Origin: Blattamonas nauphoetae
Lineage: Eukaryota; Preaxostyla; Oxymonadida
Assembly (NCBI GenBank): GCA_033064195.1
Contig: JARBJD010000073.1
Span: 186,001-250,000, forward strand
DNA length: 64,000 nucleotides
Reading direction: 5' to 3'
The position numbers and the translations under genes are program-made. The notes under the pieces are model-generated. The model saw only the letters and a program-made list of their open reading frames with translations. It was not told where the DNA came from and did no database searches. Numbering within the stretch: the stretch's first letter is position 1; every line of letters begins with the position of its first letter. This document shows positions 12,182-20,791 of this stretch, one piece after another.

Positions 12182-12934
12182 ACTCTCCCACCTCTGCTCT
12201 TCATTTATCACATCACAAGCAAAGAATCTGGACACATCACCGAGCTGACAGGATACGGTCTGTCTTCTTCTCTTCTCATTTGTGTCCTAGACTCGTCTTC
12301 GGAATCGCTGTCCCATCTCAGCAAAGTGACACAGTAGAAGAGGACGAAGATCGGAGAAGACCATCCATGACTCTGCGGGAAGCAGCAAGGAACAGAGAAA
12401 AGGTGAGGTTCCTGTGTGTGAATGCGGATCGGAAGAAGCGGAAGTGAAGGGGAGGGAGGAGTTGGATGTTGCTCGACTTTCGATACAAGATTGTTGGGAT
12501 GAAAGATAGTGCACAAAACCAATCCCCTCCCATCAACACCACGGGATCCAATTGAAAGAGCAAAATGAGAGATTATAACGGCGAAGAAGGAAAAGCGAAA
12601 CAAGCTGAGCGAACGAGGAAGAGAGAATAAGGAAGAAAACAAGGAAGAGAGTTCGGAGTTCGCTGAATCAAACACGGAGGAGGTGGATGACGATCAAGCC
12701 CATTTCGTCACTTGTTCGATCTATTTTCTAAACATCTTATCTTTAGATTCAATTCAAGTTTAATCTTATTATCATCATAATACGCGAGTTTAATTGATGT
12801 TTAAAGGAGAAATGGACACAATTCGGTTCGATCAGCCCTTTGCGCATAAAAAGGCACCTTCTCATCAGATCTTTGACCTCTATATCTCGAAACAGTCCAG
12901 ACATGTCCTTAGAATGTCCTCCCCAGTCATTTCC
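12182..12934. other. Right interior of element B
   Basis: Purine-rich at 12340-12680 with an open minus-strand frame (12675-12208) of low complexity (FSSLFSLPRSLSLFRFSF) that I do not accept as a gene. From 12700 the sequence becomes AT-rich and leads into the terminal repeat. No transposase remnant was seen. Confidence 0.3.
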
Positions 12935-12981
12935 TCAAAGATCGTGAATTATTGACATGGCGTGGATTATTGACACTACTA

Positions 12982-13071
12982 TAAGTTGGTGACACTGCCA
13001 CCACTTGTACAAGGTGATAATCATTCATGTTCGTTTTGTAGGTGGTATCGATTGCGAGAAATGGGCGTTTT
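12982..13071 (-). pseudogene. MULE transposase, middle piece with first catalytic Asp
   Basis: Thirty codons survive between elements B and C: FLAIDTTYKTNMNDYHLVQV and then VAVSPTY. AIDTTYKTN is the hallmark of the first DDE aspartate in MULE transposases. It follows the piece ending LFGVHF at 17130 and precedes QTIPIAFAF at 5596, so the order is exactly that of one interrupted gene. Confidence 0.93.
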
Positions 13072-13399
13072 TTTTCGAGACTCAACACCCCCTTTTTTTA
13101 ACACAAATCAGATTATTTCACATTAATCAAACAGTGAGAGGCGGGAAAAGTTTAGTTTTTCAATGGTTCATGTTGGTGAGTTTCTGTTGTTTTATATTTA
13201 GGGTGGATCACATGTTTTTCGAAAATAGGAACTGATCACAAATAATAAGAACGATGCAGACATAAACAATCGAAAAAAACATGAAAAGTTTAACGAATCT
13301 AAGTAAGAGTGAGTTTGGCACCGTTGGCGAGTGTTAAGTCAAGAAGAACATATTGAATTCGGGAAATAGCGGATAACGACCTTCCTTCTTGTTATCCAC

Positions 13400-13738
13400 A
13401 CATCCTCATCGTTCGCTCTTCCTTGTTGCTGGTTCCTCCTCGTTGTTCGCTCATCCTCGTCGTTCGCTCAGCCTCGTCGTTCGCATATCCTCGTCGGTCG
13501 CTCATCCTCGTCGTTCGCTCAGCCTCGTCGTTCGCTCAGCCTCGTCGTTCGCTCATCCTCGTCGTTCGCTCAGCCTCGTTGTTCGCTCATCCTCGTCGTT
13601 CGCTCAGCCTCGTCGTTCGCTCATCCTCGTTGTTCGCTCAGCCTCGTCGTTCGCTCATCCTCGTTGTTCGCTCATCCTCGTCGTTCGCTCAGCCTCGTCG
13701 TTCGCTCATCCTCGTCGTTCGCTCTTCCTCGTTCCTCT
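13400..13738 (+). repeat. 17-bp minisatellite, about 20 units
   Basis: Tandem units of CGCTCATCCTCGTCGTT, alternating with a CGCTCAGCCTCGTCGTT variant and occasional TTGTT or CGGTC changes. Because 17 is not a multiple of three, all frames stay open and give a 17-residue period (HPRRSLSLVVRSASSFA), which explains the two long overlapping frames here. I do not treat them as genes. The array lies near the left end of element C. Confidence 0.93.
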
Positions 13739-13895
13739 TGCATCTTTGTGGTTTCCTCCTCTTCGCTGTTCGTTGCATATTCTAGTTCAGTGAGAGATCT
13801 GTCGTCGAAACGACACCAATTGGCGAAGTCCGTGGCTTAGTGAGAGATGTTCCAAGCTGCAAGTTCAGCTTGTGTGAGGTTCAGTTGATAATCTT

Positions 13896-15240
13896 GTGTT
13901 AAGTCTAGTAGTTAAGGATCTGTCGAACGAAGTTGTTCAAGAGACTGTGGATCGAATGAAATCCAAAAAGAGAGCAGAATCATACACGACGTGTCAGCTA
14001 CACATCCATTCCTCTTCAGTTTTCTTCGCTTCTTCTTCATGTTTCTTCGATTCTGCTTCTTGTTTCTTCTTTTCTGCTTCCGCTCTCATTTCTGATTCTG
14101 GTTCCCGCTTTTTCTGTTCGGCTTCTTTCTGTTCGTTTTGTTTGGCTCGCGGAGCAGCTTCCATGTCAGCATCTCGTTTCCACTATTCTTGTTGCTTCAG
14201 GCTCTCCTCCTCAGCTTTCTTCTGCTTCACGTCAGGTGTGACTTCTTCCTTTTTCTCCTCCCTTTTCTCTTTCTTCACTGCTTCATATCTTTCCGTGTCT
14301 TTCTCTTTCTTTTCATTCGTTGGTGTTGGTGGATCGTTCTTGTTTGGTTCAAATCCCTTCCTTCTCTCCGATCTCTCCTCCTCTTCCTTCTTCCCTTCCT
14401 TCTCTTTCTTCTCCTTGAACATATCCGGTTTTTCCTTCAACTTTTCCTGATCATCCGATCCATGCGTGGCATGTTGTGTCGATTTGGGGTCTTCAGGCTG
14501 TCCCATTGTTGAGGGGTGATCTCTGTTCTTCTTGTACTGTTCCATCTGCTGATCGCATCCGCTTCCTATTCCCTCCGTTCACTTTTCTCGCTTCGCATCT
14601 TTCCAAAAATCGTTCGCAGCAGCTCTCTCACAATCCTCGAGGTTATCCATTCTCGACGACCCCTTCGCGACACCCTCATCTCCCCTCACGATGTACCTTC
14701 GTCACTGGGTGGTTCGACTGATCCTCTGTGAACAAGTCGTCGAATGGATTTTGGGTCTTGATTTGTGTTATCTGCGACTCGGAGTGGGCGACAATGATGT
14801 TCAACAGCTCGAAGTCGGTACCAATCTCGTCCTCGTCCACACCAAACCCAAATCCTCCCTGAACCTGCTTTTGCTTGTCAGTGCACGTCGAGAAGCATTG
14901 CTGACGAGTTGTTTCGCAGATTTGGACGCAGTCTCGACGTTCTAGTTTCGGTGAGCGAGCAAGCTGGGCAGCGCACATCCTCATTCTCAATCGCTTGCCT
15001 GTGGTGAAATCTTCGATGCTGGCTGACGACGCACCGTGTGAGCCGCAATCGAGAATGCTGTCCAATACTTCGTCCTCGCACTGCCTCAGAGACTCTTCGT
15101 CTTGTTCGGTGTGTGAACGGAGATTGGTTGGGAAGGAGAGAGGATACAATGTGGCGTCTTGTAATCTGGAGGAGAAGACGAGACTGATTTCGGAGAGTGT
15201 GATGAGGACGGAAAGATAAAGCTTGGCTGGAGACGGCTGG
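13896..15240 (-). pseudogene. Cysteine-motif, Lys/Glu-rich protein gene, cargo of element C
   Basis: Read on the minus strand. A hydrophobic leader (KLYLSVLITLSEISLVFSS, about 15215-15160) is followed by SFPTNLRSHTEQDEESLRQC, a module with CEDEVLDSILDC, and then CVQICETTRQQCFSTC, i.e. two CX3C pairs. The frame closes at 14676. Host-like coding resumes in another register (MDNLEDCERAAANDFWKDAK) and passes into a strongly Lys/Glu-rich tail (14545-14183: KEKKEKEGKKEEEERSE). The leader lacks an ATG in place and there are several breaks, so the gene is broken or needs splicing that I cannot prove. The leader suggests secretion; no family is assigned. Confidence 0.45.
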
Positions 15241-15335
15241 TTGGGATTGGTTGGTTGAATCGGTGTGTTTCAAGAGTTCTTTGTCGGAACACGGGTGGCT
15301 GAGGCAGAATTTGGTGTTCCCTTTCGTTTGAGTGT

Positions 15336-15917
15336 TTATTTCTCCTCCTTTTCGAGAGCAGATAGCTCGTCTTTCACTGCAGACAGAATAGACTCTTCCT
15401 CCTTCCTCAAATTGTTGAAGCGAGCCTTCATTCGTTTCTTGTCATCCCTTGCTTTCTGTTTGAGTTCTTTGGCTTTTGCTTCGGTAATGCAGATCGGCAT
15501 ATTGTACAGACGGCATTTGGACATGCAGTTTGAGTCGTCAGGCTCGTTTTCGGACATTTCTTCGTCTTCAGTCTGAGGATCCTCGTCATTCCCCTAGCGA
15601 GAGTGAAGAGGGTGATTGACTGGAACGGATTGGATTTTGGGACGCTTTTGGGATTTTTCTTTCACATCGCCACACTTTCGAGTGCAGAAAGAGTCCAGTG
15701 ACACCTGATACGTCATGAACGTGTTGTTGCACGTTCCGAGGCACGTTTTCAGCGACGCTTCCGTTTCTCGCACCATATTTACAAAGTGAGCATCAATTGG
15801 GGATGAGTGTGTCGTGTTTGATGTTGTGTTGTTCTTTCTCGTTGCGTTTGTTGCGTTCTGGACAGCGGCAGAGATGAACAACACATTCAGATCATGATTC
15901 CAGCCTTCCCATGGCAA
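15336..15917 (-). pseudogene. Small protein with twin CX3C motif, cargo of element C
   Basis: The minus-strand frame from 15917 has a hydrophobic start, an Asn/Thr-rich stretch and then CLGTC, 14 residues, CTRKC (about 15733-15672), a twin CX3C arrangement. A TAG at 15596-15594 interrupts the register, after which the same frame continues with an acidic segment, CMSKC, and a Lys/Glu helix to TAA at 15336. The bases before the TAG (CTCTCGCTAG) look like a 3' splice site, so the stop may lie at the end of a short intron of roughly 50 bases. The twin CX3C spacing recalls small Tim and DUF842 proteins of mitochondria. The Asn-rich, leader-like start suggests instead a secreted protein. Function is unassigned. 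Confidence 0.45.
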
Positions 15918-17085
15918 ATATGTTCAATAATGTTCATCTACTCAGTCACAAACGAACATCCTTTTCAAATACTGTCACGTTTGGCAGGAAAGGGACGTTT
16001 TCTTCTCGAATGGCAATCCCCTTTTGATTGCTAAGATTTCAAGTGGTTGCGTGAAGCAGATTTGTTTATCGCCATCGAAAGTGGAATGAAGGAGCAGAAA
16101 TGACTGGTGACCATTAGTTTTATCTTTTGTATGACCCATGTGAGGAAATAGAGGACGATCAGAGTTTTGAATGGTTGCGAAAGACTTAAATGAGAAAGAA
16201 TCGACGCTGTTGAGTAGATGAACAATGAAACCAAAATAATAGATGATTTTTGTACGATATTTGGATGGAAAGAATGACACAGTCAATGAAAGAACGAAAA
16301 CAATGATGATCGGTTCTCAGACCTGATCCAACACGGTGTTCATCATATTCGACTTTCAGGGAGCAATCGGATCTGGTAATAAATGCTTCTGCCCATCCTT
16401 TGAGATGACAAGGACAATCTTATCGGGTTCACGATGATTCGGATGACAATCATTGGAAGAGCATGTTTCTGTTGAATGTCAGCATGAATACAGGTTTAAA
16501 CTGACACGAAAAGACACTCGAATCCAAGTGACAGATGACTGAGGGGTTAAAACTGACATAACGTCACAGTACAGACGTCATTGTGCTTGATGGAATAATC
16601 ATGAAGAATACGATTCGAAAGTGGCTGAAGTGGTGGCAATTCTGAGATTGAAGATTGTATTGATGGATATGATTGCCTGCCTGTTGTTTTGGTTCGAGTA
16701 TTTCGAAGTCTGGTGGAGGATCTTCAACGACGAACAGGATGCTGAATGAAGAGAAGAGAGAAGTTGGAATGCCGAAAGGAATGAAAATACACACTTTTCA
16801 AGACTGTGTGATGTGATGGCGCGGTTATTGTAGATTTGTCACTTCCAGGGAGATCACAACGGAGAGATGTGATTGATCATGGAGTGAGTGGATTAAATCT
16901 AATATTGTATACCTAGAAGAGAACAAGACACATGTGTGATGATGAAAAAGAGTGCGAGAAAACAAACGAGAGTGTTAGTCATGATTGAGCTGTTTGAAAG
17001 TAAATTGTGGGTTCGATCTAGCCAGGCACGTGGATACGAAATTACAGAGATTTTCCCAGTCAGAGGTGTAATGAGTAGATTTATT
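15918..17085. other. Right interior of element C
   Basis: No reading frame with convincing host-like character. The minus-strand frames at 15975-16286 and 16564-16794 are short and Phe/Ser-rich. The region is AT-rich toward the terminal repeat at 17103-17129. Confidence 0.3.
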
Positions 17086-17129
17086 ATGTCGATTAAGCAA
17101 ATAAAAAAGGGGTGTTGAGTCTCGAAAAA

Positions 17130-17800
17130 TGCACCCCAAATAGAGTATTGGTGTTGAGATATGGTTGTGCTTCCTTGGGAAGAAAGAAAAGCATGGATAG
17201 CGAGTCGCCAAAATTCTTCTGGGCCACAGTCCACCCTTTTTCATTGGCCTCCTCCACCACGAGTTGTTGATCTGATTTCCCCTCCTTTTTTTGTTTCCAA
17301 TACTTCTGTGTAAAATTGGCATAGTCTTTCCATCGTATTTCCACTTTTTCTTCTTCATTCCTCAATAATTGTTGAGCTTTCATTGGTTTAGTTCGTGATT
17401 TTGCCAGAGTTTCAAACTTGTTTTTCATTTCTGTTGTTTGGATGCGAGAAGAATGCCATGCATGAGGCTCCAATGAAAGAGGATGATTGTGAGTTAGATT
17501 AGTGGGGGTGAGTGTGTGAGTCGCGTCGGTTCCCTTTAATTTCACCAGAAATGGACAGTTCTTTTTCTTGGTCGCTGTTCCATTTCTGCCTTTCTTTGAC
17601 GGGTCCTTCTGTGATTTGTACTCGCCACCACATTCACATCGGATGATGACGACTAATCCTGCCGTAATTTTGTATTGTTGCCCGATAATGATCCCAAACC
17701 CGTGTTGGACTGCCAGAGTTCGAATCGATGTAATAGTGTCAGATATTGACTCCTTCACGCATTGCTGAACCATTTCAGCATTCAAGATAGGAATGTTCAT
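17130..17800 (-). pseudogene. MULE transposase, N-terminal DNA-binding piece
   Basis: ATG at 17800 (MNIPILNAEMVQQC). This is the N-terminal part of the interrupted transposase: a zinc-coordinating FAR1/WRKY-like module with CECGG and KKKNCPFLVK, then His residues in NLTHNHPLSLEPH, followed by a Lys/Glu-rich helical linker. It ends LFGVHF at the border of element C. The same module at the N-terminus of other MULE transposases is thought to bind the terminal repeats. The codons are uninterrupted. Confidence 0.92.
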
Positions 17801-17892
17801 TCAATCGGCAAAAACGGTTTTGACTACGAAATGGGTTGATCAAAAACTTGATGGGTTTTAGTCGATTTGCTTGATGGGTTATAGTCGGTCCC

Positions 17893-18530
17893 CAAATATG
17901 AACCAATATTTCAAGAGCTTGTTCGTCTTGGCTTGTTCAATCGACTCCCACTCGCTGCCGTACTCCATCCAATCCATCACCACCACCAGCTGATCCGACG
18001 CAACCAGCTGATCAACCACAACCAGTCGACTTTACTTCAATCCCTCATCCACCAACTGTCGATTTCGAAGATCTCCAGAGAGACGTACTCACGCCACTCG
18101 AACCATTTCTTCATCATCTGATCAAATGCAGGTTTGACTTGATGGACGCTCCGCGAACAAGACATCTTCCTGGTTTCCTCCAGGACATGATTTCAGATCT
18201 TCCACTTGACCAATTTCGGACGAGTTGGATTGTTCCTGTCTGCCTTCTCTGCACCAGTCTGATCTCTTTCATCAACAACGACGACTTGGTTCGTCGATAT
18301 TCCACTGTTGTGCCTATCACTGAGAAACAAAATCATGGTTGGTTTGAAGTTGTGTCCATCACTGAGAGCTTCGTGTGCCTGGAAGGGGAGGGATGGGTTG
18401 ACGAGATGGAACAGCGATGTCATCTGACAACTCACTATTCTCGATACAACACCCCGATTTGCTTCTTCAAGAATCTCTTGAACAAGCTCGGACCGAATAT
18501 TGGCGCATCGCCTGGTTCGACAGAAGCGTA
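17893..18530 (+). pseudogene. RRM/helical-repeat copy 1, 3' segment
   Basis: Begins with the right MULE target duplication (17893-17901) and continues the host frame as KYEPIFQELVRLGLFNRLPLA, matching copy 3. A 1-base shift near 17976-17982 moves the reading to PPPADPTQPADQPQP and then DFEDLQRDVLTPLEPFLHH, which again matches copy 3 through WIVPVCLLCTSLISFINNDD. At 18530 a TAA stands where copy 3 has GAA (STEA-stop against STETE); beyond it a Pro-rich reading (RRLPPHFNHPHALPVFPPL) persists to about 18690. So besides the two transposons there are at least one frameshift and one nonsense change. Compared with copy 3 there is also a short extra stretch that repeats a VxxITE phrase near 18310-18370. 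Confidence 0.85.
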
Positions 18531-19038
18531 ACGACGACTCCCACCGCACTTCAATCACCCTCATGCACTCCCGGTCTTTCCGCCTCTGCAGAACCAACCA
18601 CCACTCCCTCAACATCCTCCTCCTGGGAATTTAGTGATGCCAACACAGTCCGATCTTTCAGGCATTCCAGATTCCCTCTGAATCTTTCTTCCTCTTCATC
18701 ATCTTGTTGAAACACACCCAGTTCCTTCATCATTGGCACGCAGACACCCACACCGAACCTGAATTGTTTTTTTCGCCATTTGATGAGATTGAACCCGCTG
18801 TTCCAGACATCACAGCAAAGATTGTCATGGACTTCAAGATTGCGTGGGAGCGCATGGATGACGACATAATTATTCATTCGTTTTCAGATTCTGAGAAAGG
18901 TGAATCACTTCACTTGGTGCTATGATTTTATGACGAAGTTGCCAACTCATCGAAACCCACTGAAGTGCGTCCCAAAGTTTGGCTGTGGGACAGATCGTTC
19001 AAACATCAACATCCTCGATGTCAGAGTCCACCCAGATA
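18531..19038. other. Spacer between family copies 1 and 2
   Basis: The first 160 bases are the decayed Pro-rich tail of copy 1. The rest (18700-19038) has no gene I can support. Copy 2 starts at the ATG at 19039. Confidence 0.4.
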
Positions 19039-20468
19039 ATGTCTTTGACAGGAACCATTCTGTGTCTATCGACAGACTTAGCTTGGAACAAACCCTTTCC
19101 AACTTTCAAAACGATAGAGGAATTCTTCGTCAGATATGGCCGACTTGAATCTCTGAACGTCACGGTTGAGGATTCATATCAACCTCAAATCGACTTTTCT
19201 GTATCATTGGAAACTGCTGTTCAGTTTGAGGCCTTGAATGGATTCTTCTTGAGGCGATTTAACGGAATGAACTTCGCCGTCCTCTCAATCTCAAAAGAAA
19301 CTGGCACACCCTTCGAAATATTTGGAATCCCAGGAACTGTCCCTGATGAAGGCAATGATCGAGTTTTTTCACTCAATTTAGTGATCCAACAATCAGATGG
19401 AGTCAACACTTTCATGTTGCAAAGGCGTCTTCAATACTTCGGTGATATTGTGACCTTTTGCGCGAGTATTGACTCAAAACACCTCGATTGTACACAATTA
19501 TCCATCCAGATGATCACAAAATCCTCATTAGAAGACATCCGCCGAACCTTCGAATCGTCCAACCAGAACCGTCAATTAACCACTCTTGAACTCTCAAAAT
19601 TCCAACCCATCTCGACAATTTTGCATTTGATGTCCATTCCATCGTCTCATTCGTATGAAATGCTTTCCAATCATATTTCACCGCATTCACCGAATTCGGT
19701 CGTCTTCATTCCACCACGCATCCCTTTACCAGATACCAAAGATTGTCTCCTCCACTTTCCGACATCACTGCTGCCATTTCAGCATTTCGCGACCGGAACA
19801 AATGGCTGATCGATGGCAGTCGGGTTCATGTCCATTTTTTCGTCGACGAGCCCCGAAAACATGAATTTCAGTCATTTCGCACGCATCCCCCACAGAATCT
19901 TAATTCACAATCCTCATCCACCAGAACTGTGGTTCTTAAGAATCTTCCTTTCAATGTCTCAGTCAACCAATCACAACAACTCCATCTGGTTAAGATGAAA
20001 AGTCTCATCATCAACAATGAAAATATCACAGACTCGACAGCAACAGCCCTTATGGAAGTCGAGAATGACCGCAGTTTGGCCTACATGCTAAATCGGGGTC
20101 GTAATTTGACACTCGGTGGTCGAAAAATCACCGTCACTTCGTCAACAAGCTCCGATTTCATTTTGGGTCAAGAAAATGAGCTTGGACAGGACCATTCAGA
20201 CGCACAAGTCTATACTTATCTTCCGAGAACGTTGGATCCACCCTGGCACACATCTCCAACAGGCGGTCCGCGTTGGAACACCCCACCGATGCAACTACAA
20301 ATCAATCCGAATCCTGCCGGGAAAGAAATGAAGCCAACAAGGCCACTGAATGAACCCAGCCAGGAAGAGAACACAGATGTTGCACCGACTGATGGTTTGA
20401 GCAAATTGGAACAACAGACGAAGCCAGAACAAACACAATTCACTCCTCCCACTGGAATGGGGATGTGA
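19039..20468 (+). pseudogene. RRM/helical-repeat family, copy 2 (frameshifted)
   Basis: ATG at 19039 (MSLTGTILCLSTD) matches copy 3 for about 220 residues: an RRM-like unit (KTIEEFFVRYGRLESLNVTV, then SLETAVQFEALNGFFLRR) and a second related unit (FEIFGIPGTV to IQMITKSSLEDIRRTF). It then enters the SPNSVVFIPPRIPLPDT stretch shared with copy 1. One base is missing near 19761-19763 relative to copy 1 (CTTTCC-GACATC), so the first frame ends at 19809. Coding continues in the next frame through the third RRM-like unit (VVLKNLPFNVSVNQ to LGGRKITVTSST) to a Gln/Pro/Glu tail (KPEQTQFTPPTGMG) and TGA at 20468. The helical region and U-box-like end of copy 3 are absent. Confidence 0.8.
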
Positions 20469-20791
20469 GCATCGCAGCCACCATCCCGAACACGTCCTCC
20501 GCCAGGTCATGATCAAGAGATTCCAGACGGCATGTGAATTGAAGAGATAAGAGCATCAGTGATCCGTGTGTGTCATTTCGGGGTCTCTTGGAGTGGCAAG
20601 AATAACATGTTCGGGCTCCTACTCAATTGATGTCTATTCTGGACAAATTCTGATTTCATCCAGGACTTTTTCATGTTTCATATTTTGAGAAAAGTGAAGT
20701 AAAAGGACTGAATCGAAACTACACCGAAGTCACACGATCTTGGGCCGATCGTATGTAGATCCCTTCATCAGTGTCAGAGACCGTCCAGATA
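20469..20791. other. Spacer upstream of copy 3
   Basis: No gene seen. The last 40 bases resemble the bases just upstream of the ATG in copy 2 (CAGATAATGTCTTTGACAGG), so the promoter-proximal region was duplicated with the gene. Confidence 0.35.

Larger units (their letters stand above)
5597..12981. mobile_element. Element B: 7.4-kb transposon with TAA duplication and gene cargo, inside the MULE
   Basis: The ends match over about 47 bp: left starts TAGTAGCGTCAATAATCC, right (reversed) TAGTAGTGTCAATAATCC, and both continue into a second TCAATAATTCACGATCTT. TAA flanks both ends (5594-5596, 12982-12984). With one TAA kept, the MULE frame reads SPTY-QTIPIAFAF without a break, which confirms the borders. 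The inside holds a beta-helix pseudogene, a Tc1/mariner transposase gene and an intron-bearing gene, but nothing that looks like a transposase of B's own. The 3-bp TNA duplication and the TAGT start are shared with element A, so A and B may use related machinery although the rest of the ends differ. Confidence 0.88.
13072..17129. mobile_element. Element C: 4.1-kb transposon with gene cargo, inside the MULE
   Basis: Inverted ends of about 27 bp: TTTTTCGAGACTCAACACCC at 13072 and the same reversed from 17129, running into a T tract. It interrupts the MULE transposase between LFGVHF and RPFLAID. The T/A runs at the borders hide the target duplication, so its size is unknown. Inside are a 17-bp minisatellite and minus-strand genes with cysteine motifs, but no transposase. 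The family cannot be named. Confidence 0.8.
4147..17892 (-). mobile_element. MULE (Mutator-like) transposon, split by two later insertions
   Basis: Terminal inverted repeats of about 46 bp lie at 4147-4192 and 17847-17892 (start GGGAACGACTATAACCC left, GGGACCGACTATAACCC right). Each contains two AACCCATCAAG motifs. A perfect 9-bp duplication CAAATATGA is present at 4138-4146 and 17893-17901; 9 bp is the usual size for MULEs. Without elements B and C the transposon is about 2.3 kb and codes, on the minus strand, for one transposase of about 674 residues in three pieces (17800-17130, 13071-12982, 5596-4333). It sits in host pseudogene copy 1, whose frame resumes exactly on the far side. Confidence 0.95.

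Noticed and set aside
12208-12675. Minus-strand frame with a hydrophobic Ser/Phe/Leu stretch
   Set aside because: Low complexity opposite a purine-rich stretch; no start context or relatives.
5597-12981. Polinton/Maverick for the large element B
   Set aside because: No DNA polymerase B, capsid or retroviral-type integrase frames; short ends and a 3-bp duplication do not fit.
13400-13738. CRISPR-like array
   Set aside because: Units are directly tandem without spacers, and the DNA is eukaryotic in character.
13389-13793. Two overlapping repeat-protein frames (HPRRSLSLVV periods)
   Set aside because: They arise from the 17-bp minisatellite, which cannot produce stops in any frame; no sign of a gene start or conserved neighbourhood.
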